From assembly GCF_947172395.1 (NCBI RefSeq), contig NC_069100.1, forward strand, positions 4,035,001-4,099,000: a stretch of 64,000 bases of DNA, in the 5' to 3' direction. Each line of letters opens with the position of its first letter. Positions within the stretch are counted from its first letter, which is position 1. Positions 40,843-51,934 of the stretch are shown here, piece by piece. A model generated the notes under the pieces. The model was not told the origin of the DNA, ran no database searches, and worked only from the letters and a program-made list of their open reading frames with translations. Position numbers and translations under genes: made by a program. This DNA comes from Bicyclus anynana. Lineage: Eukaryota > Arthropoda > Insecta > Lepidoptera > Nymphalidae.

Positions 40843-43800
40843 TTTAACAAATTTACGATACATAATTTCCCCGGACAAGTCGAAATGGAAAATGTTTCGA
40901 AAAAAAGAGTAAGTTATTTTACATAATTATCAGGATATATTTGGTATATAGTTAAATAGAACGAAATTTTATACTAGAGATAGGACATCGAAACTGAGGA
41001 CATCAATTAACGTGCATAAGTAATTGTTTTAATTTCATTTAGTGGCTTATTAAATAATTAAAGTTATTTAAACACATAATACCTTAGTAGACAATATCTA
41101 CAATGTTGAGTTTTGTGTTTAGGACGTGTACAACATATATATACATAAATATATTATGTAAGTAGACACAAAATTGTGCATGTGTGCACTCAGTGGAGTC
41201 GCTGAATTCGAATCACTTTTTGCGGTGATTTTGTAGGCACGTAACCTATCTATAGTATAAAATAATCATTGGTTAAATATTATGTCGAAACCTTCTACTA
41301 AAGCATTCTACTTGTTAAACGGCAACACAAAACACAGTATTTCAGTTAAATTGAACAGCTGCCTACAAAGCCAAGAAACTGTAACTATAAATAGAGTGTT
41401 TTGGTTTGACAAGTAAGCTTAATTTGTTACGCCTTTGCTATGACAATACAAGTTTATAAAGATTATTGCAAATATATTTACAAGATTACCCTAAAACTTA
41501 CATGTCTTTAAAGGTTACAAAAATATCTTTCGATTGATACCTAATACTACACATTTTATAAGAAAATGTAGCTTAAATCGACCAAAATGCAAAAAAAAAA
41601 CTTTGAAACGCCGATTTCTAAAAACAGGGTTTTCTGAGATACAGTGTTTTGGGTTAACAGCACAAGGCTCAATAAAATCAATTCCAAGTTCTTGGTCGCT
41701 TAATATAAATGAGTGATAATTTGCCACTGCCAAAGTTACACAACTTATACATTAAAATACCAAATTGCCTTGAATTGGGCATCGAACCCAGAGCCTAGAA
41801 AAAAAGTTCACATTTAACTAAGCCAGAGAGGTCAAAAGTAGTAATTCTGCGAACACTAGTACGTCAATGGTCGGGTCACGGATAACTTTGTTTTAGGGCA
41901 CATAAACTACATCTGTGCTGCTTTCATAATAGTTTTTCCTCATATTAAATGTAGCCGTAATTTTCTTTTATACCTAACTAGCGATCCGCCCCAGCTTCGC
42001 ACGACTGCTATGTAGATACTCTGATTAGTCTATACATATAGAGTCGTGATAGCCCAGTGGATATGACCTCTGCCTCCGGTTCTGGAGAGTGTAGGTTCTA
42101 ATCCGGCCCGGGGCATACACCTCCAAGTTTTCAACTCAAACGGTGAAGAAAAACATCGTGAGGAAACCTGCATACTTGAGAATTTTCTTAATTCTCTACG
42201 TGTGTGAAGTATTGGCTAACCCCTCTCATTCTGAGAGGAGACTCGCGCTCAGCAGCCACTATCTATTGCTGGAAATAATAATAATCCATCAATCTGGCCC
42301 AATGCGGATTGGCAGACTTCACACACGCAGAGAAATATGAAATTTCTCTGGTATGCAGGTTGCCGTTGGTTTTCCTTGAATTATTTTTATTTATTACAGA
42401 ATAAAAGCCTACCCCGTCCAGCTTAAACCAATGAAAGGTTGTCCTTGCGGCAATGACGGAATTTGCAAGCAAAAGATTACCCCCAAGGGAGTTACTATAC
42501 ATTACCCACAAAAGTTAGTACTCATTTTGACTATATTTTAAACAAAGAGACCTTTACGGCCATATCTTAGACCTCAATTATCTTCAAAGTAACGTAGTAT
42601 TTAGGTACACTTTACTTTAAAGGAAATTTAAATTTAAATCTTAAGCCATGTTTATGAATATGGGGGTTCAATTTTGATCTTTAACCTGCCAATAGTGGCG
42701 TCAATTTGACTTACACTAAAATCAAATTTTCGGTTTTCAAATGGAATAATTTTCGGAATGTTTTTAAAATTTTTCACTTATTTTACTTAAGTTTATCAAA
42801 GTATTAAATTAAACACAGCTCGTATGATAAAATTGTACTTATTATTAAACAACTTTGCTTAATCACACAACAATATTTCTAGAATTACTTAATACTCGTT
42901 GTATAAGTGACAAAAACCGTAACTTTCTATTGGTAAAAAAATTCAAAATCGGATTAGTAGATCCAGAGATTACCCCCTATAACCTCTCAAACTTTACATT
43001 TTTATAATATTAGTATAGAATAGCAGACACACCGGGGTTTTACCCGCGTAGTTCCCGTTCCCATGGGAATACAGGGATTAAATATGGCTTAAGACGTTCA
43101 AAAATGACACGGTTTTCTATTAGTAAATAACTTCACAAACTTTGCCACTATTCAATATTAGTATAAATAATATATTATTTTATTACAGAAAAAAGAAATT
43201 CGGCAATATGCAAATAAACAAACCCAACATTTTTACTGCTAAATGTGAAAAAGGATACAGCGAAACGTAAGTATTACTTAGTAATAATAGAAGTAGTTGT
43301 AGTAGTAGTAGATCTTGTAACTGCCTCGTTGGTTCAGTGGTTAGCCTATGTGAATTCGGATCAAGAGTTTCTAAGTTCGATGTTTTTCTTTCTTTTAAAA
43401 AATTTGGGAAGTTGTTGGTGTTACAGTTGTCAGAGAGCACGTTAAGCCGTCGGTTCCGGACGGTTCGTTTATGAATTTAACATTATCACCCTAAGCTCGT
43501 CACTCGCATTGAGTAAAGCTCCCATATCCCCCCTCTCCTATAAGAAGGGAGACCTGGCCTTGTATTGGGCTGTTAAAATAAGCTGATAACGATAAAAAAA
43601 ATCAATGATTAGTATTTTACGTGGTGTAATAGTAGGTTGTTGATACTTAGATAGTATTAGTATGCCGAAACTAATCGTATACGCCCGTATTTTGATTGAT
43701 ATACGCTGGAGAGTATATGTATAATATGAACAAATCATGCACTTTATTTCTACGTACGTACACACTACATAGTAAAGATAACACAGCTGCTTGTATCTGT

Positions 43801-44602
43801 CGCCGAGTGAGTTATTTGAACGGATAGCATAATCTACGTTAATTATTGCGATAATATTAGAATCAGGTTTTCATATAATTGAGATTTAATTATTTAATGT
43901 TTAAATAAATAATACTGTAAAAGATTTCCACCATGCCGGACGTGGCGGCGCTCGACCAATAGGAAACGATAACGATATTGCTTTAAAATGGCGCGTAGGC
44001 GGTGCGTTTTACGGAGTGAAGGCGCTCTGCCACTCTGTAGCCTGTTGGTTGAGTAGTTCAGTGTTCTTGGAATGGATACTCGTCTTCCATTTGTTAAGCA
44101 TAGTGATAGTAATATATAAGCTAATTGGTGAGTTAATAGTAGTAAGGCCATTGCATTGTTAATTAATTATCTGGGAGCCAATGCGAGCGGAGATGGAGAG
44201 CATTGAGTAGTCGTAAAGGGGCCCCTCAATCCAACTGACATCAGTTGCAAGTCTGAGATCCGCTCGTGCTTAACTACCTGCCCTATGATAGGTAACCCTG
44301 GTTTACATGTGATAGTATCAGCGCTATAGTTGATCAATATAGAAAGTAGAACTGTAGTTGTAAGTTAAATGGTCGTTCCAATAATGACCGATAGTGTTAC
44401 TTTGTGTATCTGCTATCCTTGACAAGCTAAGAACCTGCTCTGAGGCTACGGCTTCTCCGATATCAGAAGAAGAATATAGTCGATGCCCCGATATATCTAT
44501 ATTTGTAGAGTTAAAAATAATTAAATTTATTGTTTCAGCCCTCGTCCCAAAACCAATGTGAAGTTGATAAAGCAAAAGAAATCCACTTTTTGGAAAGTCT
44601 AA
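40843..44602 (+). CDS. 3' exons of an unidentified multi-exon gene
   Basis: Four exons have consensus splice sites and compatible phases: 40843-40908 (acceptor TTGTCATTTCAG, donor GTAAGT), 42400-42513 (TTATTTATTACAG, donor GTTAGT), 43189-43266 (TTTTATTACAG, donor GTAAGT) and 44539-44602 (TTGTTTCAG, then TAA at 44600-44602). Introns split codons after two bases at all three junctions; alternative frames in exons 2 and 3 meet stops. The joined frame gives about 106 C-terminal residues, lysine-rich, with a CPCGNDGIC cluster in exon 2, an NIFTAKCEKGYSET stretch in exon 3 and a basic end KQKKSTFWKV. I see no signal peptide, membrane segment or named domain. Introns hold SINE-A, SINE-D and Helitron-like copies; an inverted SINE-A fragment ends about 30 bp before the exon 2 acceptor. 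Upstream exons, including the start, were not found, so the N-terminus is missing. Neighbour: a convergent predicted gene ends at 45535. Its reality rests on the phase chain; the function is unknown. Confidence 0.7.
40909..41984. other. Intron sequence, mostly unassigned
   Basis: AT-rich. 41755-41835 (minus) holds a tRNA-like fragment with GGGCATCGAACCCAG. Nothing else recognised. Confidence 0.35.
41985..42035 (-). repeat. Helitron-like 3' end fragment
   Basis: CTAGCGATCCGCCCCAGCTT, the reversed end of another CTAG-terminated family. Confidence 0.4.
42035..42375. mobile_element. Two SINE-A fragments in opposite orientation
   Basis: Plus copy 42040-42258 (GTCGTGATAGCCCAGTGGAT head, GAGGAGACTCGCGCTCAGCA tail), then minus fragment 42290-42370 (TGGCCCAATGCGGATTGGCA through GGTATGCAGGTTGCCG). 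Transcripts of this intron could form local double-stranded RNA next to exon 2. Confidence 0.7.
42935..43172 (-). mobile_element. Two abutting Helitron-like fragments, minus strand
   Basis: First fragment ends TTTATAATATTAGTATAGAA at ~43020; the second begins at once with a mutated 3' end (ACCGGGGTTTTACCCGCGTA) and ends TTCAATATTAGTATAAAT. The second stops ~17 bp before the exon 3 acceptor. Confidence 0.65.
43317..43565 (+). mobile_element. SINE-D in the last intron
   Basis: Head CTGCCTCGTTGGTTCAGTGG, body with GGTGTTACAGTTGTCAGAGA and AGCCGTCGGTTCCGGACGGT, tail GTTAAAATAAGCTGATAACGAT. Confidence 0.7.
43566..44538. other. Last intron, unassigned, with a GC-rich patch
   Basis: 43915-44060 is GC-rich (GCCGGACGTGGCGGCGCTCG, GGCGCGTAGGCGGTGCG), unlike its surroundings and unlike any other repeat here. 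It could be the end of a DNA transposon or an internal promoter; the sequence alone does not decide. Confidence 0.35.
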
Positions 44603-44774
44603 AGTAGATGACTAGACTGTACAGCGACTCGCTGCAACTCTCTTGGTCGCGCGTCTGTATTATTGAAACAACGCGTCTGTATTTTTTTTTTTATTGATGA
44701 ATTTGTTAAAAAATGTATTTTTTAAAGAATATTAACAATGTTGTATTAAATATAAATTTGTTTTCATTTTACCT

Positions 44775-45275
44775 CCAACTAGTTATTGGAGCATCGCCGA
44801 AAAGTTGCCAGTCTGTCTGTGTTCTACTGGATTTATTTCGATCTGGTTCCCTCTTCACCTTTTTACCATAGAACTGCCGGGCATCGCAGAGGTCTGTATC
44901 CATACGTAATTGATGTCCCCTGGACGCGTGCGAAACTTTTCGGTTCTTCGTTCCTGATCCACAAAGCAAAGTTATGGAATGCCCTTCCGGATTCCAGGTG
45001 GTTTTCCCTACCACCTACAACGTGGATATATTCAAGTCAAGAGTGAATAGGCGTCTTCTAGACAAGCGCGTGCCACCCAGTTACGTTCATTTCATACATG
45101 CATTAAAGCGCTGCATACCCTAAAATATAGTTTTCTTAATGGTTTGGTTAATTTGTCTTACTAGTGCATACCCTGATCGACCACCCTATGCACGCCACTG
45201 GTTTCACCATAGGCTGTATCATCGCTTATTGTCAAGCATGATTGCTGCCTATATAATGTAAAAAAAATGGTAAAC
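44775..45275 (+). mobile_element. 5'-truncated LINE, C-terminal coding and 3' tail
   Basis: Encodes the common LINE C-terminal run EHRRKVASLSVFYWIYF, HRTAGHRRGLYPYVIDVPW, FLIHKAKLWNALPDSRW and, after a frameshift, FKSRVNRRLL. The 3' untranslated part has ATCATCGCTTATTGTCAAGC, similar to the SINE-B tail. The fragment sits between the convergent predicted genes. Confidence 0.7.
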
Positions 45276-45299
45276 AAAATAATGCTATGTATAACGTGC

Positions 45300-45519
45300 A
45301 CATAATGTGTAGCTGAAAAGTTTGTCTGTCTATCTGTCTTTGTTTGTCCGGACTAATCTGTAGAACGGCTGAACCGATTATAAGGTGACTTTCTTTGAAA
45401 TTTAGAAGAGGTTATGGAGCAACATATAGGTTACTTATTATCCCGAAAAGGCCATGTTTCTCTCGGGATTTGTGAAAAACTGAATTTAACTTTAACGATG
45501 TCACGGGCGTCGGGTAGTC
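45300..45519 (+). mobile_element. Helitron-like element, mutated end
   Basis: GTAGCTGAAAAGTTTGTCTG start region and GATGTCACGGGCGTCGGGTAGT end. It lies 16 bp beyond the stop codon of the minus-strand gene, so it may supply that gene's 3' untranslated sequence. Confidence 0.65.
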
Positions 45520-45534
45520 CTTTATAAAATGAGG

Positions 45535-48500
45535 TTATTTAGGCTCTTGGTCCATGAAGTTATCAAAGTTTGGAAGCTTGTTACCAGTGGTGTCAATTTC
45601 CAATGGGTTATCCGGGAGGAACGCCATTCTGCAATGATAAGCAACTTTTCCAAATATACCTTCAAATAAAAAAATACCAACTACCGTCAATTTCCGTGCA
45701 GAATAATGTATGTACATAAATTTGTGCAGCCACCAAAACAGCGGAACAATACGAACTTTGTTAACACCATAAATATTTATAAATTCATTTTAAACCGTCC
45801 ACTCTGGTGCCTGGGTCTATGGCACTGTAAAAATGGTTTTTGAAAAGCACTCGTTAAATACAAATTCATTTGACTTATCAAGCGCAGTGGGAATAACTTG
45901 GATTTTAAATCAAAAGTCGTGGGTTGGGTCGTGGGTTGGGCCAGGGAAAGCTAAATAAAAGTTTGTCAAAAGAACACAAAACATCAATTAGTCTTTTTTT
46001 TTATAAAGAATATTTGCAATATCTTTTTAAATATGACCAATACTCCCATTCCAATCCAACTAGTCGTGAAAGACTGTATTAGGAGTGGATATGACATTAG
46101 ACCAACGGCGCGGGGATCGAACCACCATCCCTCGGTGATGACTCAGTGATTAATCCGACCGCTCTTACCGTTGAGCTATTGAGGTCTAAATTAAATATTT
46201 TGCCAGTATTTCTATTTATCTCATAAATAATTATCACTTTTCACTGTTGAGCTCGAGTCTTCTCACAGAATAAGAGGGGTTAGGCCAATAGCCCACCACG
46301 CTGGCCCAATGCGGATTGGAAGACTTTACACACGCATAAAATTAAGAAAATTCTCTCATATGCAGGTTTCTTCACGATGGTTATCCTTCAACGTCTTTAG
46401 ACACGTGATATTTAATTTCTTAAAATGCACACAACTGAAAAGTTGGAGGTGCATGCCCCGGACCGATCCAATCCCACACGGGATTGAAGACAGAGGTCAT
46501 ATCCACTTGGCTTACACGGCTTTATTTCATGCTTAACTCAGAAACAAATGAAATCTATAATTATTATAGACTTTGTTATATAGATATCAGACAAAGGAAA
46601 TTTGGGTTGTACAATTTGGTACTCGTTTATTTAATCATATTTAACGGCCCACTACAAGGTTAGGCCTCTCCCCTTTTAGGAGTGGAGATATGGAACATAA
46701 CCTCACCACTTCTCCAACGCAGGTTGGCGGGCTTAGTGTGGCTGTAATATTTTATGCGACACAGTCACAGGGGGTTTGGGCGAGCACAGAATCTGATCTG
46801 ATACTCGGACTCTGGCTTGTAAAGATCATCTATGTGGTGGTAATATTTTATGCAACTTGATAGGGTTTTGGGCGAGCAAAGAAGCATCGCCTGGTGGGGT
46901 TCGAAGGCAGAAGTAGAAGAAGACATAGGCGGACGATTCTGTAACAGTGTCTTTACTGAGATTCAGACTTAGGCTTGTTCAAAGTCCAAAGATCATCTAT
47001 TAGTAGACCTAGGAAGCATGCCTCGAGATATAACTAATAGCAGCGAAATAAGAATTATCTCTTTATTTCGTAGCGAAAACGAGAGAAAAAAAACTATTTC
47101 ACCTTATCGAAAAAATCAAAGTATATTGGAAGGAAAGGAAATAAACGATAAGGTACATGTTATCTCATTCCTTTTTGCCATATCCTGTCAGAAATCAGTT
47201 TTCCATTAGCTCGGTTGGAGTGCAAAACGATTTGCCACAAAACCCCGCAGAAGGACGCAAGAGACAAAAATCACACGTCCGCTGACCCCCTGTGACGAGG
47301 GTCTGTGCAGATAATCTAATTGAACATGATTTATTGAAGATATGAAGGGTAGTTTTGAAGATGTGCATATTTTTTGGTAGTGCCAGAAAGAAGTATTTTT
47401 TATGGTGGCTTCGTCCACCATAAAAAATACTAAGCAGTTTCTAGTCTAAAATAAACTAAGTTTGGAACTTGGAACAGGCTTTGTATGATGAAATTTCTAA
47501 AGATGAAAGATAATGTTGTAAAAAATGAAATCACATCATTTCTGGTTTGATGAACTTGTAGTAGGGTAGGGTAATACAAAAGAGAGGTTTTTTGATTTTC
47601 AACTTAAATCGATTTAGGATTTTATATGTTCTAAGTTAGCTCAGTTCTGATCTATCGATGAATCGGCCATGACCATACCACTTTAATGTCAAAGACGTAC
47701 CGCCAGGCGATTAAGTGTACCTACTACCGGAGGAGTATGCGTGGAAAAAGACTTGCACTTTCCTCTTTCAAATAAGCCCGCAACTATCTTAGAGTGCATC
47801 GTCACCTAACATAGGATCTCGCAAACAAGAGCTTACTTGTCATTTAATAAACAATAAATAGGTACTTTATTACCATGGATGGACTATGATCACTTCCAAA
47901 CAAGGCAAAACTTCAGGCAAGTTCAGGACAGTTCCAATAAATCTGTACTTTTTTGTGGTGATAGTAAAAATAATTTTCATTTTTCTCATAATGTTTTTAC
48001 CGACTACTTCGAGAGAATAAGCATAATGTCGCGCGAGAGATAAAAGTCACATATTGACTCCGCTTTCTGACACGGGTCAGAATCAGAACATCTAATAGAA
48101 CATGATTTATTGGACAAGTGACACAGTTTTGGCGCACCTCATAATTTTGTGTCAGTCTCTGACACACATTTGTTACGGCGTCAGATAAGTTTAATAAACT
48201 AGCCGTAAAACTTTTTAAGCTCTTGTATAGTCAATATGGGATACGCAGTGTTGGTTGACTTACCACTAGATGAACGCCGAGGTCATCTAACGGATTGCAG
48301 GGAGCCTCTGGGTGCTGGTAGCTCGAGACTGTATAGAGCTCCCTAAAAATGCCGGTTTGTGTAGTTGAATGGCATACAAAACGACAACTTCTAGTTTATT
48401 ATAAGATGAAGTAACTATTTATTTGTAAGTATTCTTAAGTCATTTAACCTTAATAATATCTACTTTGTAATAACAATATCTAAAAAGAATCAATTCTTCT

Positions 48501-49401
48501 GACGGAATAGCAAAACATCGGTCCGAATATTCTGTGTATATATTCTGTGGATAGTCTACGCGATGTGTTTGCTACTCTTTGTAAAAAATACACGTGTGTG
48601 TATTGCGAATCAAATTTATAATTGTGTAGTGTAAGGACACAGAATTTATTTATTGGTGTTAAATATTTTCGATGTGTGAGTTTACCTCCTCCCCCTCAAA
48701 AAATGTTTCCTCTATGACTTTAACTAAACGAATTTGAATTTGGACATCTAGTCCAGGATGAATTACAATGGATAACTGAACCGAAATTTGATGTTTTAAA
48801 GTAATTGTAAATGCTTCTTATATAAACGAATTTAAATTTCAATACCTAGTTGGGGATGAATTGGTATGAACCAAAAGTCTATTAAAATGACGGCCTAGAA
48901 GTGTCGTGTTGTAATTCGATTAAAATAACAACACGAAACAGGCTACAAAATACATAAAGTTAATTAATATTATAATTAAATATTATCCCGAATCCGGGCG
49001 ACGCTATTAAAACAGCTATTAACTTTAACGAAACAAGAAATAAACAAACTTAATATTATTTACCTTGAAAGTAATTTAACTTGGTACAGTTGGAGGGTAG
49101 ATCGAAAACAAATAAGTTGGAGCATTCCTTAGCCCTAATGAGCAAGTTTTAATTACTTTACAAATAGACTGTATCGGATTCCCAATTCACTTTCGCTGTT
49201 TTCAATTATATTAAAGCTTCAGTTGCGAAATTTGTTATATATATCATTATTTACTAGTGGGACGGGTAGCAGCGAAAACGATTGTACCATTATTTTGTGG
49301 TAGAAGAAACACATCGAGCAGGTCCCAGGACTTGTGACTTTGGGACCAAGCTTAATGGATCCCTTTAGAATGCATAAACACTCACATTCCCGGCCTGACA
49401 T
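45535..49401 (-). CDS. Predicted small two-exon gene with TATA promoter
   Basis: Exon 1 coding is 49386-49401: ATG TCA GGC CGG GAA T, donor GTGAGT. A terminal frame at 45535-45659 follows an acceptor (GGTATTTTTTTATTTGAAG on the minus strand). Exon 1 leaves one base and exon 2 supplies two, making TGT (Cys) at the join, so the frame continues to the TAA at 45535-45537. The product would be 46 residues with MAFLPDNPLEIDTTG and NFDNFMDQEPK near the end; no signal peptide or membrane segment. A second acceptor inside the terminal exon (ATCATTGCAG) would give an immediate stop with this exon 1. Extra exons within the 3.7-kb intron cannot be excluded; that intron holds SINEs and an RTE tail. I do not recognise the protein. 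Expression would be driven by the promoter at 49509-49542. Confidence 0.45.
46030..46192 (-). mobile_element. SINE-C head and short body
   Basis: Minus strand: GACCTCAATAGCTCAACGGT head and GGTTCGATCCCCGCG B box, then the body to GATTGGAATGGGAGTATTGG. The best-preserved head of this family here. Confidence 0.7.
46235..46532 (-). mobile_element. SINE-A, near full length, minus strand
   Basis: From CACTGTTGAGCTCGAGTCTT to CCACTTGGCTTACACGGC; several point changes. Confidence 0.8.
46640..46990 (+). repeat. Dispersed repeat R plus GC-rich repeat fragment
   Basis: 46645-46760 (ACGGCCCACTACAAGGTTAG ... GCAGGTTGGCGGGCTTAGTG) matches repeat R. 46860-46990 matches 38040-38110. A direct repeat (GGTAATATTTTATGC / GTAATATTTTATGCGAC) lies between. 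Confidence 0.5.
46991..47659. other. Intron of predicted gene; diverged repeat pair member
   Basis: 47270-47340 resembles 48035-48110 (CTAAT-GAACATGATTTATTG). A perfect hairpin is at 47392-47431. No exon recognised on either strand. Confidence 0.35.
47392..47431. repeat. Perfect 17-bp hairpin
   Basis: Arms AGTATTTTTTATGGTGG and its exact complement are separated by six bases, CTTCGT. Confidence 0.9.
47660..47850 (+). mobile_element. SINE-B body, decayed
   Basis: CGATGAATCGGCCATGACCA, AAAGACGTACCGCCAGGCGA, AAGCCCGCAACTATCTTAGA in the SINE-B order; no head. Confidence 0.5.
48235..48365 (+). mobile_element. RTE-type LINE 3' fragment, diverged
   Basis: CGCAGTGTTGGTTGACTTAC and GGTGCTGGTAGCTCGAGACT encode a degraded RSVG...TTRWT...SRWM tail. 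Confidence 0.45.
48366..49379. other. Intron or intergenic, no further exon found
   Basis: AT-rich. Two similar pieces (48725-48790 and 48825-48860, TTTGAATTTGGACATCTAGT / TTTAAATTTCAATACCTAGT) form a local imperfect duplication. Confidence 0.35.
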
Positions 49402-49504
49402 GTTCTACACTACAATTTAGGATCAATAATTACAACACAAAACATTATTGCACAGAATCACTAACGCGACTGGCAGAGTGACGGTGTCCACGCTGTCTAA
49501 CAAA

Positions 49505-49542
49505 CAACTGAGATCAAGTCATCAAATACCCTCTTATTTATA
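49505..49542 (-). promoter_or_regulatory. Core promoter: TATA box plus initiator
   Basis: On the minus strand TATAAATA (49542-49535) lies 33 bp upstream of the A in TCAGT (49511-49507), the standard arthropod initiator and standard spacing. The implied 5' UTR is ~108 nt to the ATG at 49401. No repeat overlaps it. Confidence 0.55.
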
Positions 49543-49559
49543 CCAACACTGATACCTCC

Positions 49560-50404
49560 CCTCCACAATAACATAAATAATTAATGTTAGTACCACCAGT
49601 AATCGAGGAACTTGTAACACTAGCGAAATCTCTTGACTTGACTTGACTTCAATTTATTCTCTCCCGAACTCATTAATAAAGCCGCCCAAGACTTCGTCAG
49701 CGTGAAATGAAGTTTTTCACAGACCTCGCGAGAACTATAGATTTTTCGGAGATAGTATAGTATAAAAGTAGCCTATAACTCATCATCCTAATTTTTCTTT
49801 CAGTGAAAGTAGTATAAAAGTCGGTTCTGCCGTTCCAGAGATTAGAACGGACAAACACACAGTTAGACTATAAATTTTATGAATGCTTGTATTGGTTTTA
49901 GTTTCGTGTGAATAACTACAGAAACCACAGTAAATTATAAATAACAGACAGACACTTAAACTTTTATAGATATGTATTGTTGTGTTGACTAGCTTGCGAC
50001 ATTTTGATTTATTTTTTCAAAAAACACGTGCTTTTCCGGAAAAATATATCTTCGTCTTCCCAAAGACCTATATATTTCAATACTTTTAGTGACTTTTCTG
50101 TGACATCAATTTCTTTTTTTCTGACTGATATTTTTTTCATAATTTTGTTTATCTTGAATCTATTTTAACCGTCTTAAAAGGAAAGTCCGCTTCTACATTA
50201 ATTAGCCGTCGTTTTTTTCCAAACTCTTCAGTGAAAAATTTTGTTCAGTATCTTTATGACTATTCAATTCAATAACAATTAGGTCACTAGAAGCTAGCGC
50301 AGACATACGATTGACTTTATTACTATAAGATTTTATATTCAACTTGTCATGTATCTTTATGGATCAAATCTACTTGACTTGCGTAAGTGGTCGAGAAATT
50401 AGGG
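49560..50404. other. Upstream of predicted gene; decayed Helitron-like trace
   Basis: 49685-49870 reads as a worn reversed element (GACTTCGTCAGCGTGAAATG ... AGATTAGAACGGACAAACA). The rest is AT-rich. Confidence 0.35.
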
Positions 50405-50480
50405 ACTACAATAGTGATAAGGTGTTGTATGTGGCACAATTTTAAAATAAATGTGTTTGCTTTCTTTTAGTTTTCTTTCT
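50405..50480 (+). repeat. LINE 3' end with TTTC tail
   Basis: GTGTTGTATGTGGCACAATT then AAATAAATGTGTTTGCTTTC; pairs with 39690-39763. Confidence 0.5.
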
Positions 50481-50679
50481 TTTAAATCTTGAATTTAATT
50501 TATTTATTTTAGGACAACTAACAGCTGATACAATTTTACATGTTAATAAATTACATTATAATTGGTATAGTTATTGTACAGCTAATTATAGGTTATCACA
50601 GCATACACTTTTTGCGTCAACGTTCCTAATAAGAACTGCCAAAATGACAATTTTCCTGACACGTATAATTTGTGCACCT

Positions 50680-50800
50680 TCAAGGCAAGAGTGAATAGGC
50701 ATCTTCTAGGCAAGCGTGCTTCATCTTAGACCTCATCATTGCTCTCCATCAGGCTTGATTGTGGTCAAGCGTAAGCCTATACTACATAAAAAAAAAAAAA
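50680..50800 (+). mobile_element. LINE 3' end related to the SINE-B tail
   Basis: AAGAGTGAATAGGCATCTTC encodes the LINE C-terminal KSRVNRHLLGKR remnant (compare 45035). It continues with CATCTTAGACCTCATCATTG and GGCTTGATTGTGGTCAAGCG, close to the SINE-B tail, then poly(A). Confidence 0.65.
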
Positions 50801-51185
50801 AAACACTAATTAATATTATGTCAAAATATACAGTGCAAATTAAAAAATGACTGACTACATTAAACTAAAAGCAATGTTTGATTAAAATTTTAATTAGAAC
50901 CATTCCCTGACATAAAATTGGTCTGAAACTTGATATAGTTGCGTATTTTGAAGTAACAATAAATAATGTTGGGTGCCCACTGATGCCATAGCGCTGATGG
51001 TGAAGTTAGAAGTAGCCTTAGGAACTCCCTAAACGAAACATAATTTATCTAGTACATACTTAGCTATATAAAAATCTCATATAGTGTATGTGTTCATGTT
51101 CTTTCAAAATGATAATTTTAGAATTTTTGACTCTCCTACCTGCAGCTCTCCATTTTTTATTTGCAATTCTAATATTTTTGTATGA
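50801..51185. other. Unassigned
   Basis: No recognised feature. Confidence 0.25.
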
Positions 51186-51390
51186 AATCTATACTAATAT
51201 AACGCTGAAGAGTTTGTTTATTTGTTTGTTTGATTGAACGCGCTAATCTCAGAAACTACTGGTCCGTTTGGAACAATTTTTTCAGTGTTAGATAGCCCAT
51301 TTATCGAGAAAGGTTAAGACTATAATTATCCCTGTATTGCTACGGGAACAAGAATTACGCGGGTAAAACCGCGCGGCGTCAGCTAGTAAA
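51186..51390 (+). mobile_element. Helitron-like element (GAAGAG subtype)
   Basis: ATCTATACTAATATAACGCT start; CGCGCGGCGTCAGCTAGTAA end; 3' hairpin intact. Confidence 0.8.
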
Positions 51391-51934
51391 GATATATGGC
51401 AGAACATTCTCCGGTTGAGCTTTGTGCACTGTCTCGTTTAAAATAAAAATACTTATTTCCGAAATCAGTATATAGCTGTATCTAGATAGATATGCGTATG
51501 TGACTTTGTTTGTTTGTTACTCCATCACGCTTAGATCACTACACCAATAATAAAAAAAATAGGTTGTGTGTAAAGTCGGTTTACTGACGATAGTTGAACG
51601 TGACAACGTCATAAGAAAATACTGATGGAACGGTTGCATTTTTCAAAAGAAAATGTTCGTTTTTCTAAAATACTTTTTAATAATCATCATAGACCAGAAT
51701 ATACTTTATTTCTTGTAAAAAAAGTTGGCAACCCTAGAACGAGGAACGACGCATGACGTCATCTTTTTTCAAATTTGCAGCCCGCTCCATCGAATTATAA
51801 GACGTTTTCACGTCACACAAAACATTAATTTCGATAAAATTTGGGTGGGGAAATTTCGATGAGTAATAAATACATTATTTTATACCCGTATTTTTACTTC
51901 AAGACCGCCGATATCTAATAATAAGACGTCTAAC
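51391..51934. other. Unassigned, one element trace
   Basis: 51480-51600 contains a decayed Helitron-like start (GTGACTTTGTTTGTTTGTTA). No exon. Confidence 0.3.
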
